Shown here one piece after another: positions 24,207 to 35,547 of a stretch of 64,000 bases of DNA; position 1 is the first letter of the stretch, and the number at the start of each line of letters is the position of its first letter. Position numbers and translations under genes: made by a program. The DNA is from Zea mays (lineage: Eukaryota; Streptophyta; Magnoliopsida; Poales; Poaceae). The DNA lies in contig NC_050096.1 of the NCBI RefSeq assembly GCF_902167145.1, forward strand, positions 85,680,683-85,744,682, written 5' to 3'. Under the pieces are notes generated by a model. That model saw only the letters and a list, made by a program, of their open reading frames with translations. It searched no databases and was not told the origin of the DNA.

Positions 24207-24664
24207 AAGCTCTGCATTCCCTTCGGAACGACTTTTGAGCAGAAAACTTACGCTGCGCTCCCTTAGGAACGACTTTTTGTTATTTCGAAGATTCACCCCG
24301 TAACCATAAGTTCTTATGCTTCGGCAACTTTTTGGACTCCGATATTCTATGGAGAAGGTATATTTGTACTATAGCAAAGTCAAAGCTATTACAAGAAATT
24401 AAAAACGACAAAAAACACTTAGACTTTCAATAATTGTTCCTTATTAAAAAGAAAATGATACTGAATGCAAAAACTGCTGTCGAGGTAGGATATTTGTCAA
24501 TAAATGTGCTTCGATTCTGGCACAGTACTATTGATTGTGCGAGCTTCGGACTCTTCTCTGAAGTCTCGTTGGTGTTGAGTATGCTGACTCCCTTCTGGCT
24601 GCTGGCCTCGTTGCATTGGTGGTGGAGGTGGAAGCTGTTGCCAAGATGCCTGAGATTGACTTGC

Positions 24665-26020
24665 CTAAGCAACAGAAGTCGCAGGGTGGTTACCCACATA
24701 CTCTGGGATATAAGGCGAGTGGTACGAAGTAGTATGCATGACTTGCTTCGGCTGGGTCTGTTGGGCTGCAGCTTCGGCTATTTCTTTTTGTTTCTGGATG
24801 GTGACATGGCACATCCTGGTGGTGTGGCCCTTGTCCTCACCACAGAATAAGCAATAAATTTTCCTTGGCTGATCCTCGAATCTTCCTCCGAAGCCCCTGG
24901 CACCTCTGCCCCTTGGAGCTGGAGGCCGAGGATAACTCTGCTGCTGCCCCGAAGCCTGGGAAGCCTGGGAGGAATATTGCGGCCTTTGCTGCTGGCTTCC
25001 CCTGTCATCATTCTGGGTGGAATGAATCGATCTGACATGTCTAGGATGAAACCTCCCTCCGAAGCCCCTGGCTATTTTGGAAAATCTGTAAGCTTCCTAC
25101 CTTCTCTGTCGAAAGTCATTGTCAGCGCGAATGTATTCATCCATCTTCTGAAGCAATTTATCCAGAGTCTGAGGGGGTTTCCTGGCAAAGTATTGGGTTG
25201 AAGGTCCCGGCCGAAGCCCCTTAATCATGGCCTCAATGACAATTTCATTGGGCACTGTTGGCGCTTGTGCCCTCAGGCGTAAGAATCTTCGGACATACGC
25301 CTGAAGATATTCTTCGTGGTCTTGGGTGCACTGGAATAGGTCTTGAGCAGTGACCGGCTTCGTTTGAAACCCTTGAAAACTGGTGATCAGCATATCCTTC
25401 AGCTTCTGCCATGATGTGATTGTTCCTGGCCGAAGAGAGGAGCACCAGGTTTGTGCAACATTCTTAACAGCCATGACGAAAGATTTCGCCATGACTGCAG
25501 TATTGCCACCATAGGAAGATATTGTTGCTTCGTAGCTCATCAGAAACTGCTTCGGATCTGAGTGGCCGTCGTACATGGGTAGTTGAGGTGGCTTGTAGGA
25601 CGGAGGCCAAGGTGTAGCCTGCAGTTCTGCTGACAGAGGGGAAGCATCATCAAAAGCAAAATTTCCATGATGGAAATTCTCATGCCAGTCATCTTCGTTG
25701 AAGAAGCCCTCCTGATGAAGCTCTCTGTGCTGGGGCCTTCGGTTCTGCTCATCTTGAGTAAGATGGCGAACTTCTTCAGAGGCTTCGTCTATCTGCCTTT
25801 GCAGGTCAGCTAGCCTAGCCATCTTTTCCTTCTTCCTTTGCACCTGTTGATGAAGCATCTCCATATCTCTGATCTCTTGATCCAATTCGTCCTCTTGAGG
25901 CGTTGGACTGGTGGCCTTCCTCTTCTGGCTTCGGGCTTCCCGAAGAGAGAGGGTCTCCTGGTTGGGGTCCAGCGGTTGCAGAGCTGCAGCCCCTGTTGCT
26001 GAAGCTTTCTTTGGCGGCAT
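24665..26020 (-). pseudogene. E4 gag (Gypsy type), one internal stop
   Basis: Starts at the ATG at 26020 and runs in one frame to the TAG at 24665-24667 (451 codons), apart from a TAG at 25097-25099. The N-terminus (M-P-P-K-K-A) is basic. A coiled coil with M-E-M-L-H-Q-Q-V-Q-R-K-K-E-K follows. The retrotransposon gag domain has the typical Y-D-G-H-S-D-P-K-Q-F and L-Q-A-Y-V-R-R-F blocks. A zinc-knuckle-like motif at 24853-24809 reads C-L-F-C-G-E-D-K-G-H-T-T-R-M-C, with five rather than four residues between the second Cys and His. No protease or pol follows. The product would be the capsid/RNA-binding protein. Confidence 0.8.
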
Positions 26021-26080
26021 GACGAAGGTCTATGCTTGTCGAAGATGTTCGAAACTCAAAAAGTGGAAGTGAGTTCACCG

Positions 26081-26094
26081 GAGGTGGGCGCCAA
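26081..26094 (-). other. E4 primer binding site
   Basis: The minus strand reads TTGGCGCCCACCTC directly inside the right LTR, the form common in plant Gypsy elements. It fixes the orientation of the element as minus. Confidence 0.75.
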
Positions 26095-26761
26095 TGTTGG
26101 GGACTTGTTCTCAAATGCTTAGAGTTAAGAACAAGGCAACATGAAAAAGTGTTAAATGTTAAAATCCTTCGTCCTTTGAGACATTATCTCCCTTCGGATA
26201 TAATGAATTCCGGACGAAGGTTGTGAAGAAAAAAAAATCTTCGTAAGCACAATAAACGATGAGAAAGAATTTATATACGAAATACGAAAAATAATATAAA
26301 CATTATCATCAACTTATTTTTATTTGCATTACCATATCAACAATAACAAATTATAGATGTACCTTCGGTTTGACGGAAAGTAAGAATACGGGCGTGATGC
26401 AAAAAGCGAATGCCAAGTCAGCGTTCATCTATTTATAGGCAAGGGACGCAGCCCATGTACAATTACATTCATGCCCTTTACATTTGCTAATAACTCTATA
26501 GTAATTCTTTGAGGTCTAATTTGCCTTTTCATCTTTAAGTCGGTTCCCCTTTTCTGCTGTCATGCCGAAGCTTTTCTGCGCACAACTTCGTGATCACCTA
26601 GACCTTCGTCATGGTCATCTTTCGTCTTGTTCAGGCTTCGTCCTGACTGTGCTCTTGTATACTTATGATCCGATTACGAAGATACCTGCTCACATATTTT
26701 ACTTGGAAAACATTGTCAAATCATGTTTTTGAGGATCTTCGGAAGCCGAAGGCCCCCAACA
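26095..26761 (-). repeat. E4 5' LTR
   Basis: 667 bp, nearly identical to 19425-20110. The hairpin near its end has one changed base (TCTTCGG for CCTTCGG). Frequent CTTCGG/CCGAAG motifs. Confidence 0.95.
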
Positions 26762-26766
26762 AGATC

Positions 26767-27376
26767 AGATTAGGATCGAGCTCTATTTTTATTAATTTTT
26801 ATACTAAAATTTATTTAGGGTTATATCATTTTGTGAAAAAGTATTTGGAGCACGATCCATTACATCGTCATCAATCTAACGGCTTAAAATAAACGTCGAC
26901 GTGGACAGTGTAAATGCGCAGCTTGCTTGGTACACAACCTTTACTATGTAAATAAATAAATTCTGAATCTGCTAGCTCCTGCAGATATCCATGCGAAGCG
27001 ACAACTCAGAGCAAGCTTAGCGGCCAATGCCAGGTCTAGTAGTATTTTACCATTTCATCCAATTCTCCGAAGCAAAGGCCTTCTAGCGGGCCAACTTCCT
27101 TTACCTGCTGATGGACCGGCGTAGGCTATCGCGGACAGGCAGCGGGACTTCTTCTCCTCATGGGCCGTTCGACTCCGGCCTATTTTTCGTCGTCAGCGAC
27201 AGCGTCAGGGGGATAAGAACGCTCGAGCAAGGTATCATCCCGACATCATCCCGCGCCGCGGCCGGGGACCGCGTGTCCCACCACCTGTCGACGCGGCGTG
27301 GGAGACGTGCGCCGCGTGCGTGCGCGTCGCCGCCCGGCCGTTCTAGACCTGTAGACCTTGGGGCTCTGGAGCTCCA
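26767..27376 (+). promoter_or_regulatory. Upstream region of the metallothionein gene
   Basis: AT-rich to about 27000, then GC-rich. Visible ACGT-core sites that could be abscisic-acid response elements are GACGTGGAC at about 26898-26906 and AGACGTGC at about 27303-27310. CCGCGTGTCC near 27268-27277 resembles the CE3 coupling element. Seed Ec genes are known to be ABA-responsive; whether these sites act is inference. Open frames here have no recognisable product. Confidence 0.4.
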
Positions 27377-27385
27377 TTATATACA
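27376..27385 (+). promoter_or_regulatory. TATA box of the metallothionein gene
   Basis: ATTATATACA lies about 135 bp before the ATG at 27517. This would give a 5' UTR of roughly 105 bases. Confidence 0.7.
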
Positions 27386-27516
27386 GAGGCAAGTGGGAGC
27401 CGTTTGTTCAGCACCGCTACTTGTGCTCCCCCAACGCTACTACCGCCGCTAGCTGGTTCAAGTGCGGCGAGCGGAGCCGGAGACCGGTAGAGGAAATTAA
27501 GAGGCGTCGATCGGGC

Positions 27517-27750
27517 ATGGGGTGCGACGACAAGTGCGGGTGCGCCGTGCCGTGCCCCGGCGGCAAAGACTGCAGGTGCACGTCGGGGAGCGGCGGGCAG
27601 CGGGAGCACACGACTTGCGGCTGCGGGGAGCACTGCGAGTGCAGCCCGTGCACGTGTGGCCGGGCCACGATGCCGTCCGGCCGCGAGAACAGGAGGGCTA
27701 ACTGCTCCTGCGGGGCGTCCTGCAACTGCGCATCCTGCGCCTCGGCCTGA
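27517..27750 (+). CDS. EC: Ec-type (type 4) plant metallothionein
   Basis: 77 residues, intronless, a small cytosolic metal-binding protein. It has 17 cysteines in three groups (residues 3-21, 34-47 and 63-74) as C-x-C, C-x-x-C and C-x3-C motifs, plus His31 and His39. This Cys/His count and layout are those of wheat Ec, which binds zinc in mature embryos. It has no signal peptide or membrane segment. The open frame extends upstream of 27517 without an ATG in frame, and homology to Ec starts exactly at M-G-C-D-D-K-C, so I chose this ATG. Likely role: zinc storage and homeostasis in the seed, probably under ABA control (family knowledge). All metal ligands are present, so the gene looks intact. 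It is the only clear host gene in the window. Confidence 0.95.
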
Positions 27751-27840
27751 TCCATGCGCCTCGCCCTCGTGCTACCGCGCTGCCTAGTGGAGGGAGTTGT
27801 CTAGTGAGGCTCTGGAGACGAAGCAACTAGCACTACTTCT

Positions 27841-27846
27841 AATAAA
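27841..27846 (+). terminator. Poly(A) signal of the metallothionein gene
   Basis: AATAAA about 90 bases after the stop codon. A second candidate, AATAAA, occurs near 27923. Confidence 0.6.
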
Positions 27847-28150
27847 GGGGCTTGTGTCATGCTCGCCAGACGCATCACGCGCTGCATCTGCATCGTGGTA
27901 TCGTGTAGTAAGTTTGTGTATGAATAAACACTACCACTTTATGTCTCGCACTACCAGGGCGCAGCACTCCGTGCATTATTCAACGTGTCAACCTAAAAAT
28001 CACAAAATCTACTCAATTCAACCATCACAATGGTTTCTATTAAAACTATACATGTAGTAGGAGTACCATCTAGTTCCTTAAAACCTGAAGGCGATTGGGA
28101 CGTTGCACGTTTCCGGGCTATGGACAGCCAGCACCGCGACACGTGTGGCT

Positions 28151-28260
28151 GCTTCGGACCCGACATACACGCGCATACACGCAGCTTCGGACCCGACATA
28201 CACGCGGCTGCTTCGGACCCGACATACGTGTGGCTGCTTCGGACCTGACGTTTTTATTTA
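28151..28260. repeat. Short direct repeats GCTTCGGACC(C/T)GACAT
   Basis: Copies start at 28151, 28184, 28210 and 28236. The first three continue into GACATAC and the fourth is changed to GACGTT. A degenerate relative lies near 28291. Such clusters occur in subterminal parts of DNA transposons, but no termini were found. Confidence 0.75.
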
Positions 28261-28399
28261 ATATCACGCGTTCCGCGTTTGCGTGCCCAGCTTTGGGACC
28301 CGAAAATTTCGTTCGACGTGCGTGTCGAGCCCTCTTCGTCACATCACGCGCTCCCCACTCGCCCCCACCTCCTTCGTTCCCACAAGCCGGACAGGTGGG

Positions 28400-28710
28400 A
28401 GCCGACGTCGTCGTAGATGTCGAAGGACAGCCTTGACTTCGACTCGCTGTCGTCGTCGCAGATATCGAAGGACGACCCTGACTCGCCGCCGTCGTAGATG
28501 TCGGGGGATGGCTCCGGCAGCGGGAATAGGTGGGAGCCGGATCTGAGCGGCGGCCGGAGGCAGACGCCGCCGGACCAGGTGCTGGGGAACGTGACGCGGA
28601 GGAGGACTTCAACTTGCCGCCGGAGGACGATCCCAGCGGCGGAGAAGGACTCCAACTCGCCGCCGTCGTAGGTGTCGGAGGATGATCCCGGCGGCACGGA
28701 CAGGCGGGAG
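28400..28710. repeat. GC-rich degenerate repeats (GTCGTAGATGTCG type)
   Basis: Variants of GTCGTAGATGTCGAAGGA recur near 28410, 28455 (CAGATATCG), 28490 and 28660, with CTCGCCGCCGTCG between. Frames on both strands are open only because of the low-complexity GC-rich composition. It may be a decayed gene fragment; I do not recognise it. Confidence 0.5.
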
Positions 28711-31700
28711 TACGACCCTCAATTTAGGTATATCAGTATATATTTGGGGATGCTAACATCTCAACCATCTCTCTGGATTTTTGGTCATTGAAACATATAT
28801 TCAGACATTCAGTTGCCCGTATAGCGACGAGTTCGATGTAAATGCTATTGCTGCTGTGGTGCTGTCCCTAAGTGCATAGTGCTGCTTCACATAATATAAA
28901 TCCATTTCGGTTTTGATTTATGCAACAGTTGTTCGGTGGTAGCAAAACTCGAACCTAGCTGTCATTAGAGAAGTTTTGCACTTTTGTGCCTTTGAGACCC
29001 ATGGGTTCATGACCAAGTTGTTGCCATAATTACTAATGTATAACCATTTTAGAAAGGAATTTCAATTCTAGATCTGAACACTTAGATGCAGCGCCTTTTG
29101 GTTATTTTCAAGATTGGCTTGTGGTATCTGAGTAATATGGTTCGTACACTGGCACATGGACAACATTAGTACAGTGTACAAAACAGAGAACTCAAGCAGG
29201 GAAGACTTTTTTTGTATCGAAGTTGCTTCCTTTTGATCAACTACTTACATAACTGAATTATGAGCTTTAAAAAAGTATAAAACAAACAGAGGAGGAAACA
29301 ATCTAGCACACAATGTACCTTCTTGTTGCTTGTGTTCAATTTTCTTATATCACTGTCAATGCTACAACTTAACATCATCTTAAGTGTGAATCAGTTGATG
29401 CAAACTCCATACATTAACTATTTTTGTTAGATTCTGTACAATTTTTTAAATAAATACGCCTTAAACTGTTGGGAGTATGGGGTCGGCGAGCTGTATACCC
29501 CACCAGTTCCTCAGCTACGGCTCTGATCCCTTCCCCGATGACGTTTTTTCTATTGTTTTACACCCCCACCTTGTTGTTTTCCTATTGTTTTTCTAGGTAT
29601 ACTGGCAGGCTTCTCCTTTTTCTGCTTCAGTGAATGCTATTAGCACAGCCCCAAAGTTGTCCCAAAAGCGATCTCTAGGATTTGAGTAGACAACTGAACT
29701 TGCTATTTGTTTAAGCCAAGGTCTGTAAGCTTTCATTTTATTGCAGATATCTTAGTAGATCTTATCTGATGTCGTGCTTACTCTTTTATTTTCTTATTTT
29801 CATCTCATATAGAGGTTCAAACAAATGAGTGTTTGGAGAACAATGGGGGTTGCTTCCTGGGCAAAGCTAATAATGTACAATATTTACTATTAAGCTCAAA
29901 ATTCAAAATGAATCATAGACTCAATCCAAAGAACCATGCCTTATTACTTGTTGTTCCTTAGTCTTATGGATTATTCAGACTTCCTACTTACCATGGTATA
30001 CTTTATATATGAAAAAATAGAGAAATACATCGACCATATGAACAGACAATCAGTTCTACATTGAATGTCATAAGCTTCCCATGAACAGCTAAACATGCAA
30101 TTCTTACATTTTCCAGGGAATCATGGTGGAAAAACAAAAGGCACTTGCAAAGAACCTATTATTATCTTTGTTTGACATGGATGGGTGGACAAGGCCATAA
30201 GGTTCAGTTTGCAGTAGTTGTGCAAAGTATTCGGTTCCACTTGTTGTGTGGCACAGACATCATCCACTGCACTTGCATTTTTTGTGGCATCTTTCTTTTT
30301 GTCTGTCAAGATGGCCACATGTTAGTATCTCAAACCTGTTACATTCGATTCAGAACTTTATATTTTGGAAGTGACAGCTAAGGAAATTTAGTTCCTGCTG
30401 CAGTGATTGACTACATGTATGTATTGGGCTCTAGCTTACTTGGTGTGTCTCTTTTCTGTTTCTTTATTGTGGACAAGTCACAAAACTTTTCCCTGTAAGT
30501 TGCTAGCTTTATTTTGATTTATGTCTTAGTTATATAATGTTAGTTGTAACTTATAAGTTTTGTGGGAAAGTTAAAATACTCCAGGGCAAACCAATAGGCA
30601 AGAGCACTAGAGTTTTTTGAAAGCACGGATAGGAAAAGGTACAATTTTCTTTTTGTTCTCTTTAGTCTCATGTTTGACAATACATAATCAGGCTACCACA
30701 CGTCCACACCCACAGTAAACTAATCTTATTGGCAGCAAACTTCTCTTCTTCTTCTTCTTCTTGTTGTTGTTGTTGTTAGGAAATAGCTGTCGGCAGCATG
30801 AGCATACTATCAGAAAAAAACAATTCACTAAGAGTAATACCGATAACTGCACTTAGCGTTTAATGGGTTTCTGTAGCAGTCAACCTAGGTTGGCTTACTT
30901 ACATTTTTTGTGCCTATTAACTTTATCTGAAGTCTTATTTGTAAAATAGATAACTATTGTTTGTGATACGCATCATGATGAATCGTGATATACTGGTGTA
31001 AATATTTTTTAATCATCTGTTTGTGCCAAGAGCTAGTGCTCTATTTATACACTCGAACTATAATTACAACTAGATGATTAACACATAACATCCAGCTTGA
31101 AATTACCTTACTTTAGCTTCCTATGGTAAGAACACAATCTTACATGTTGCTCTTAATAATTGTCTATGCTTGTTATTTGACCACATCTTAGAGAATTGGA
31201 AAATGGAAGAGCAGCTGGCTTGAGAGGGCAAGAACTCTTGAAGAGCAACTGAATATATTTTATCTCTAGAGAAAATCCGACATGGCCCTTTAATCCCCAA
31301 GATTCAAATGGAGTATAACTTAAATGGTCCACATAACCATTAAATATGGACCACCAAGCAAGTATTCTAGCACTTTCCGGAATCTGTTGTCTCAAAAAAT
31401 GGCAGCAATGGTGCTCTATCAGCCATGAACCCCACACGCTTAGTGTAGCATGTGCTTAGATAGAAGTCTTGATGGTTGGATTATGGTCCGCCTACCATTT
31501 ATGTAACCTGATTGTATACAATGGTTTACTGTATGTGTCATTATATTTTATATACTATTCAATATGACTTATGTGTGTGACTATTGCCGTATAATTAGGT
31601 GTAACTTACTGCCCGATAAGGCGCCCAAAGGGGAACCCCATGTTCTAGTTCTATGAAAACTTGAATCTATTTGCATAGATTTGTAAAGCTAGGGTTTGGA

Positions 31701-33211
31701 TTGAGAGTTATCTTGAGAATGAGGAAGGAGAGCAAGCAAAGAGAGAGGGAGAGAAAATGTGGATGCCGGAGAGAAGGACATGGATGTCATGTGTATATAG
31801 AAATATATCCCACACGAGATAGTTGGAATTAAATGTTTTAGGTTGGAAAGCAGACGAGTGGCACCGTTGCTCATCCTCCAACAATTAATAGTTTGACTAT
31901 TCTCTTTCCTCCTTATATAGATAGACATATATACATACTACTCACACTTGATGGTCACAATAGATAAAAAATATAGATCATGACCATAAAATATGAGACA
32001 AACATTGATAAAACATTTTGACGCATATAAAATTCTTTATAGTGTTCCCTGGTATGCTTAGTAAAACATGTATCATAACACAAGTCGAAGGTGCGTGAAT
32101 ATAAAGACACAAAGCCAAAGCTTTAGCTCCAAAAGATAAGGCTTTAGAGAAGACAAGATTTCTAGAGCGCATATAAGAGAAGACGTGCCCAATACACCTA
32201 TGTAGTGAAATGACATTGTTGCACTCTCTAAATACTAGGAGCGACTATGTAACCATGCAAGAGGGATAAAAATATAATTTTATATGAAGATGTATCTAGG
32301 CTCAAACATATAAATAGATAAACAGTGCCACCATTCCAAGGGTCGGCCATTTCTGCAAATCTCTCGTCCATGGCATCCCTGTGTTTGAAGACCTTCCAAA
32401 TGTATTAACATGTTGAAGCTCTCGTATTAAGCATATGTCAGTTTAACACTCGAGCATTCATATATATATATATTCTTCGTCATTGATGTATTATGAATGG
32501 AAATACCTGTTATTCGGAGTTGTAATCAATCGAATGACAATCTTATCGCACACACTTGCAAAGAATATCCAAAACCCTATTTCACACCTTCCATCCAAAA
32601 GCTTTGGAGGGAAGAAAGACCTTTGAAACTAATGGTGTTGCATTGTTGTTATTTTTAAAATTTCGACATGTACCCAACACATCCTATTATGTCTTGACCG
32701 ACAAAAAAAATCTTTATTTATACATTTGCCTTCAATCCATATGGTATTATTTCTCTTTCTTATTTTCCAAATGTTGAGCACTTTGATCAACTTGTGGCCA
32801 CATCTCATCTCCTCCATGAGTGGCATCCTTGCCTAACCTTGGTTTGAATATAACATCTCAGTCACAACACTTAGAGTAAATGTTAGTTCACTAGCTACCT
32901 TAATGACCAGGACCAAACACAAGGCTTTTAGCCTGGTAGAAATGGTATTTGTCGTGCCGGAGTCGGTGGCGCGTTAGCGCTACCACTACCACATCAGTTC
33001 ATCAACGCATGGCTAACCTACCATGGGGAGTAGCCACGCTAAGCGGGCTAGCGTTTCATGTATGTTTGGGCACATTATAAAGATTGGTGTCACCGAATGA
33101 GTTAGTTTTGGAATTATTTTAAAAATAATTTTAGAAAAAGATTAAACTAGAAAATCAACTTGTAAAAAAGATGTCTTAGTTGATCCAAAGATGTTTACAA
33201 GGGTAAGCTGT
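28711..33211. other. AT-rich stretch, no recognisable gene
   Basis: About 4.5 kb with only short open frames on both strands and no family motif I recognise. A CTT/GTT microsatellite lies at about 30741-30778 and a short TA run at about 32461-32472. Near 29470-29700 there is a sequence with exon-like composition (see findings). The rest looks like old intergenic or decayed transposon DNA. Confidence 0.5.
30741..30778. repeat. Compound microsatellite (CTT)n(GTT)n
   Basis: A run of CTT triplets followed directly by GTT triplets. Confidence 0.9.
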
Positions 33212-33554
33212 AAGACCGACTCCAATAAAGCCCCTAACCCTCCCCCACCCAACATATGGGTCCTTTAGGGGAGTTTCCCTCCAATCATTCTCCCAAAGGC
33301 CCCCCCATATGGAGAGAGAGGAAACACCCCTCATATATGGGGGGCACTATTCCCCCTTATATGCTAATTATCTTATTTTTTATATTTACCATGTTTGAGC
33401 TCTATAACCTAATAATAATGTGTTTTATAGTAGTAAAATTCTATGGTTTTTTTAAACTTCAAATTTGATATAAAAATGTTAAATAACTGAGTTAGTGTAT
33501 AAAATAGAAAGTATAAATAGGGGAATATGAGAGGAATAGTTGGAGTTGGACTAA
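33212..33554. mobile_element. MITE-like element, possibly PIF/Harbinger (with TSD TAA)
   Basis: The element proper is 33215-33551 (337 bp), flanked by TAA on both sides (33212-33214, 33552-33554). Terminal inverted repeats: GACCGACTCCAATA on the left and, read on the minus strand, GTCCAACTCCAACT on the right (10 of 14 match). A 3-bp TAA duplication fits PIF/Harbinger. It is non-coding. Confidence 0.55.
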
Positions 33555-33709
33555 AAAGAAGTGTTTACAAGGTACCCTGTAAGGTAGGGGTGATATATCG
33601 ATGTAATGTCATTTGATTCAAAGATGTATAATGATAAGTTGTGTGCATACTTGTATTTGAAGATGGTTATAAAGATAAGTTGTATGTGTACCTGTATTTA
33701 CAAGTGTGA

Positions 33710-34052
33710 GGCCTTGTTTGATACATCTACTAAATTTTAATCCCGGTAACATCAAAAGTTTAGATGCCAGTTAGAAGTATCAAATATAGTATAATTATAA
33801 AATAATTAGATAGATGAGAACTAAACGACAAGACAAACCTATTAAGTATAATTAGTCCATGATTCACTTATATGATGCTATAGTAAACATTTGTTAATTA
33901 TGGATTAATTAGATTTAATAAATTTATCTCGTCGTTTAGTCTTCATTTGTGTAATTAGTTTTATTATTAAACTATATTAAATACTTATAATTGGCATTCA
34001 AATATCTGATGCAACACAGACTAAACTTTAATCAGGGAAACCAAATACCCCC
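33710..34052. mobile_element. MITE-like element (Tourist/hAT-type ends)
   Basis: Begins GGCCTTGTTTGATAC and ends AAACCAAATACCCCC; read on the other strand the end is GGGGGTATTTGGTTT. These are the usual imperfect ends of grass MITEs. ACTAAATTTTAATC near the left end and ACTAAACTTTAATC near the right end are related. The interior is AT-rich and non-coding. The target-site duplication is unclear. Confidence 0.5.
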
Positions 34053-34684
34053 TAAGTATGTTTGTATGAGTGTTTGTATGATTCACCAAGAAAAAGTTTG
34101 ATTCATATTGCCTATCAAGGCTCATGGTTGTTTGTCGCTGAACATGCTAGAGCATTTCTAGGAGTTTGTAAAACAAAATCCTAATTAGATTTTTTGCAAA
34201 TGGGAGTAATGTCCCTCTAACAATCTATACCACTATATAATCCACACTACATAATACACTAGTTTAAAATTTGCAAAATCCATCCAACCAAATCACCCAC
34301 ACACCTATAACCTCTACTAAATCCACCAAACAAATTGCACCCAAAATTAACACACCATCAAAACCAACGGTTCAGATCGCTGAATAACCCCATCTCCCTT
34401 ACTCCAATTCAATGAACAAAATATTATTTGGATCATCCCTCCCCCTCACTCGTGTCGCCGTCGTCAATATCTCCCCTTGTGTCGCCGCCAGTGTCGTCGA
34501 CCCCTCTCATCCCCTTTGTAAGATCATAGTGTTAGCACAGGCTATATACTAGTTTATTAAAAAACTCTTTAAAAATAAAAGTTGCTAAATATCATCTTCA
34601 ACTCTAAGTTTTTGTTGTCGATATAAACTTCATATCCACTCTCCATCCTAGGGATAGCAATCGAGCGGGTTGGACATGGATATA
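34053..34684. other. Intergenic, no gene seen
   Basis: AT-rich, then a short CT/CG-rich part at about 34430-34510 with GTCGCCG repeats. No open frame or element end could be supported. Confidence 0.5.
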
Positions 34685-35547
34685 TGGTCACCTAGAGGGG
34701 GTGAATAGGTGATCCTGCAAAAATCAACTCTAGACAAGACAAACTTGGTTTATAATAAATGTTAGTAGGATCAAAGTCAAATAGAGGTAGGGAGAAGAAG
34801 AGAACTTTTCACTTGATTGTTCCTTTAAGAAATGTATTGGACTTAGGAACAATAACACCAGTGAATATGCGAGAACTCTATGGAAGAAAAACAATCACAA
34901 TAAAGGATGCACACGTGACATGTTGATTTTATCTTGTGGTTCGGCCAATGCCTACTCCACGTTGTGGTGACCTCCTTTGGTCAAGGATTGCACTCAATCC
35001 CTCTCAAGTGATCCAAAGATCAAACTTGAGTACCATGGTTTTCTTCCTTTTCTCAAGAATTCCCTTTGTGAGGAATCTCCACGAGTTGGAGTCTCTCACC
35101 CTTACAGTATTGATTACAAGTAAACCAAAAGAGTAAGGGAGGGAATTGAAATACACACAAGAGCTAGAGTCACAGCAACAACACGCATACAAGTCAAGAA
35201 ACGAGCACACAAAACAGCGCAGCGGAGTTATAGCTCAAAGAAGTGCTCAAATCTCTATCACAATGAAACGAATGCGTGCTTGCGAAGTCTAGGCGTTGTA
35301 GGATGTTCAATGGATGCTTGGTGTACTGCTTCATGCGCCTAGTGGTCCCTTTTATAGCCCCAAGACAGCTAGGAACCGTTGGAGTTCTATTTGGAAGGCT
35401 CTGGTTGCCTTCTGTCTATGGACGCACTGAACAGTCTGGTGCACCATCGGACAGTGAACAGTGCGTGATCTCCTTCCTTCTTTGGCAAAGCTGACCGTTG
35501 CCAGCCACTAGTCTCGTGGCACACCAAATAGTCTGGTGCTACCTTCT
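34685..35547 (-). repeat. E5 3' LTR, first part
   Basis: Starts near TGGTCACCTAGAGG, a mutated form of the usual Sirevirus LTR start. A minus-strand TATA box (CTATAAAAG) lies at 35349-35357. It breaks off at CTTCT (35543-35547), the E6 target site. Confidence 0.8.

Larger units (their letters stand above)
19420..26766 (-). mobile_element. E4: non-autonomous Gypsy (Tat-like) element with antisense gene (with TSD AGATC)
   Basis: The element proper is 19425-26761 (7337 bp), with AGATC at 19420-19424 and 26762-26766. The LTRs start TGTTGGGGACTTG and end GGCCCCCAACA. The PBS-like TTGGCGCCCACCTC (minus strand, 26081-26094) sets the 5' end on the right, so gag (26020-24665) is the sense gene. No protease, RT, RNase H or integrase is found anywhere inside. 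Instead, a separate three-exon gene lies on the plus strand (20417-23557), convergent with gag. Antisense extra ORFs of this protein family are known from Tat-lineage elements, so I infer a Tat relationship; mobility would need pol from another element. Confidence 0.85.

Noticed and set aside
27111..27452. Plus-strand open frame upstream of the metallothionein
   Set aside because: It overlaps the TATA box and promoter of the real gene and has no recognisable motif.
28151..28260. CRISPR-like array
   Set aside because: There are only four copies, with short irregular spacing, in a plant nuclear context; no CRISPR features.
28118..28612. Minus-strand open frame of 164 codons
   Set aside because: It is Arg/Ser/Pro-rich over GC-rich repeats, with overlapping frames on the other strand and no recognisable domain.
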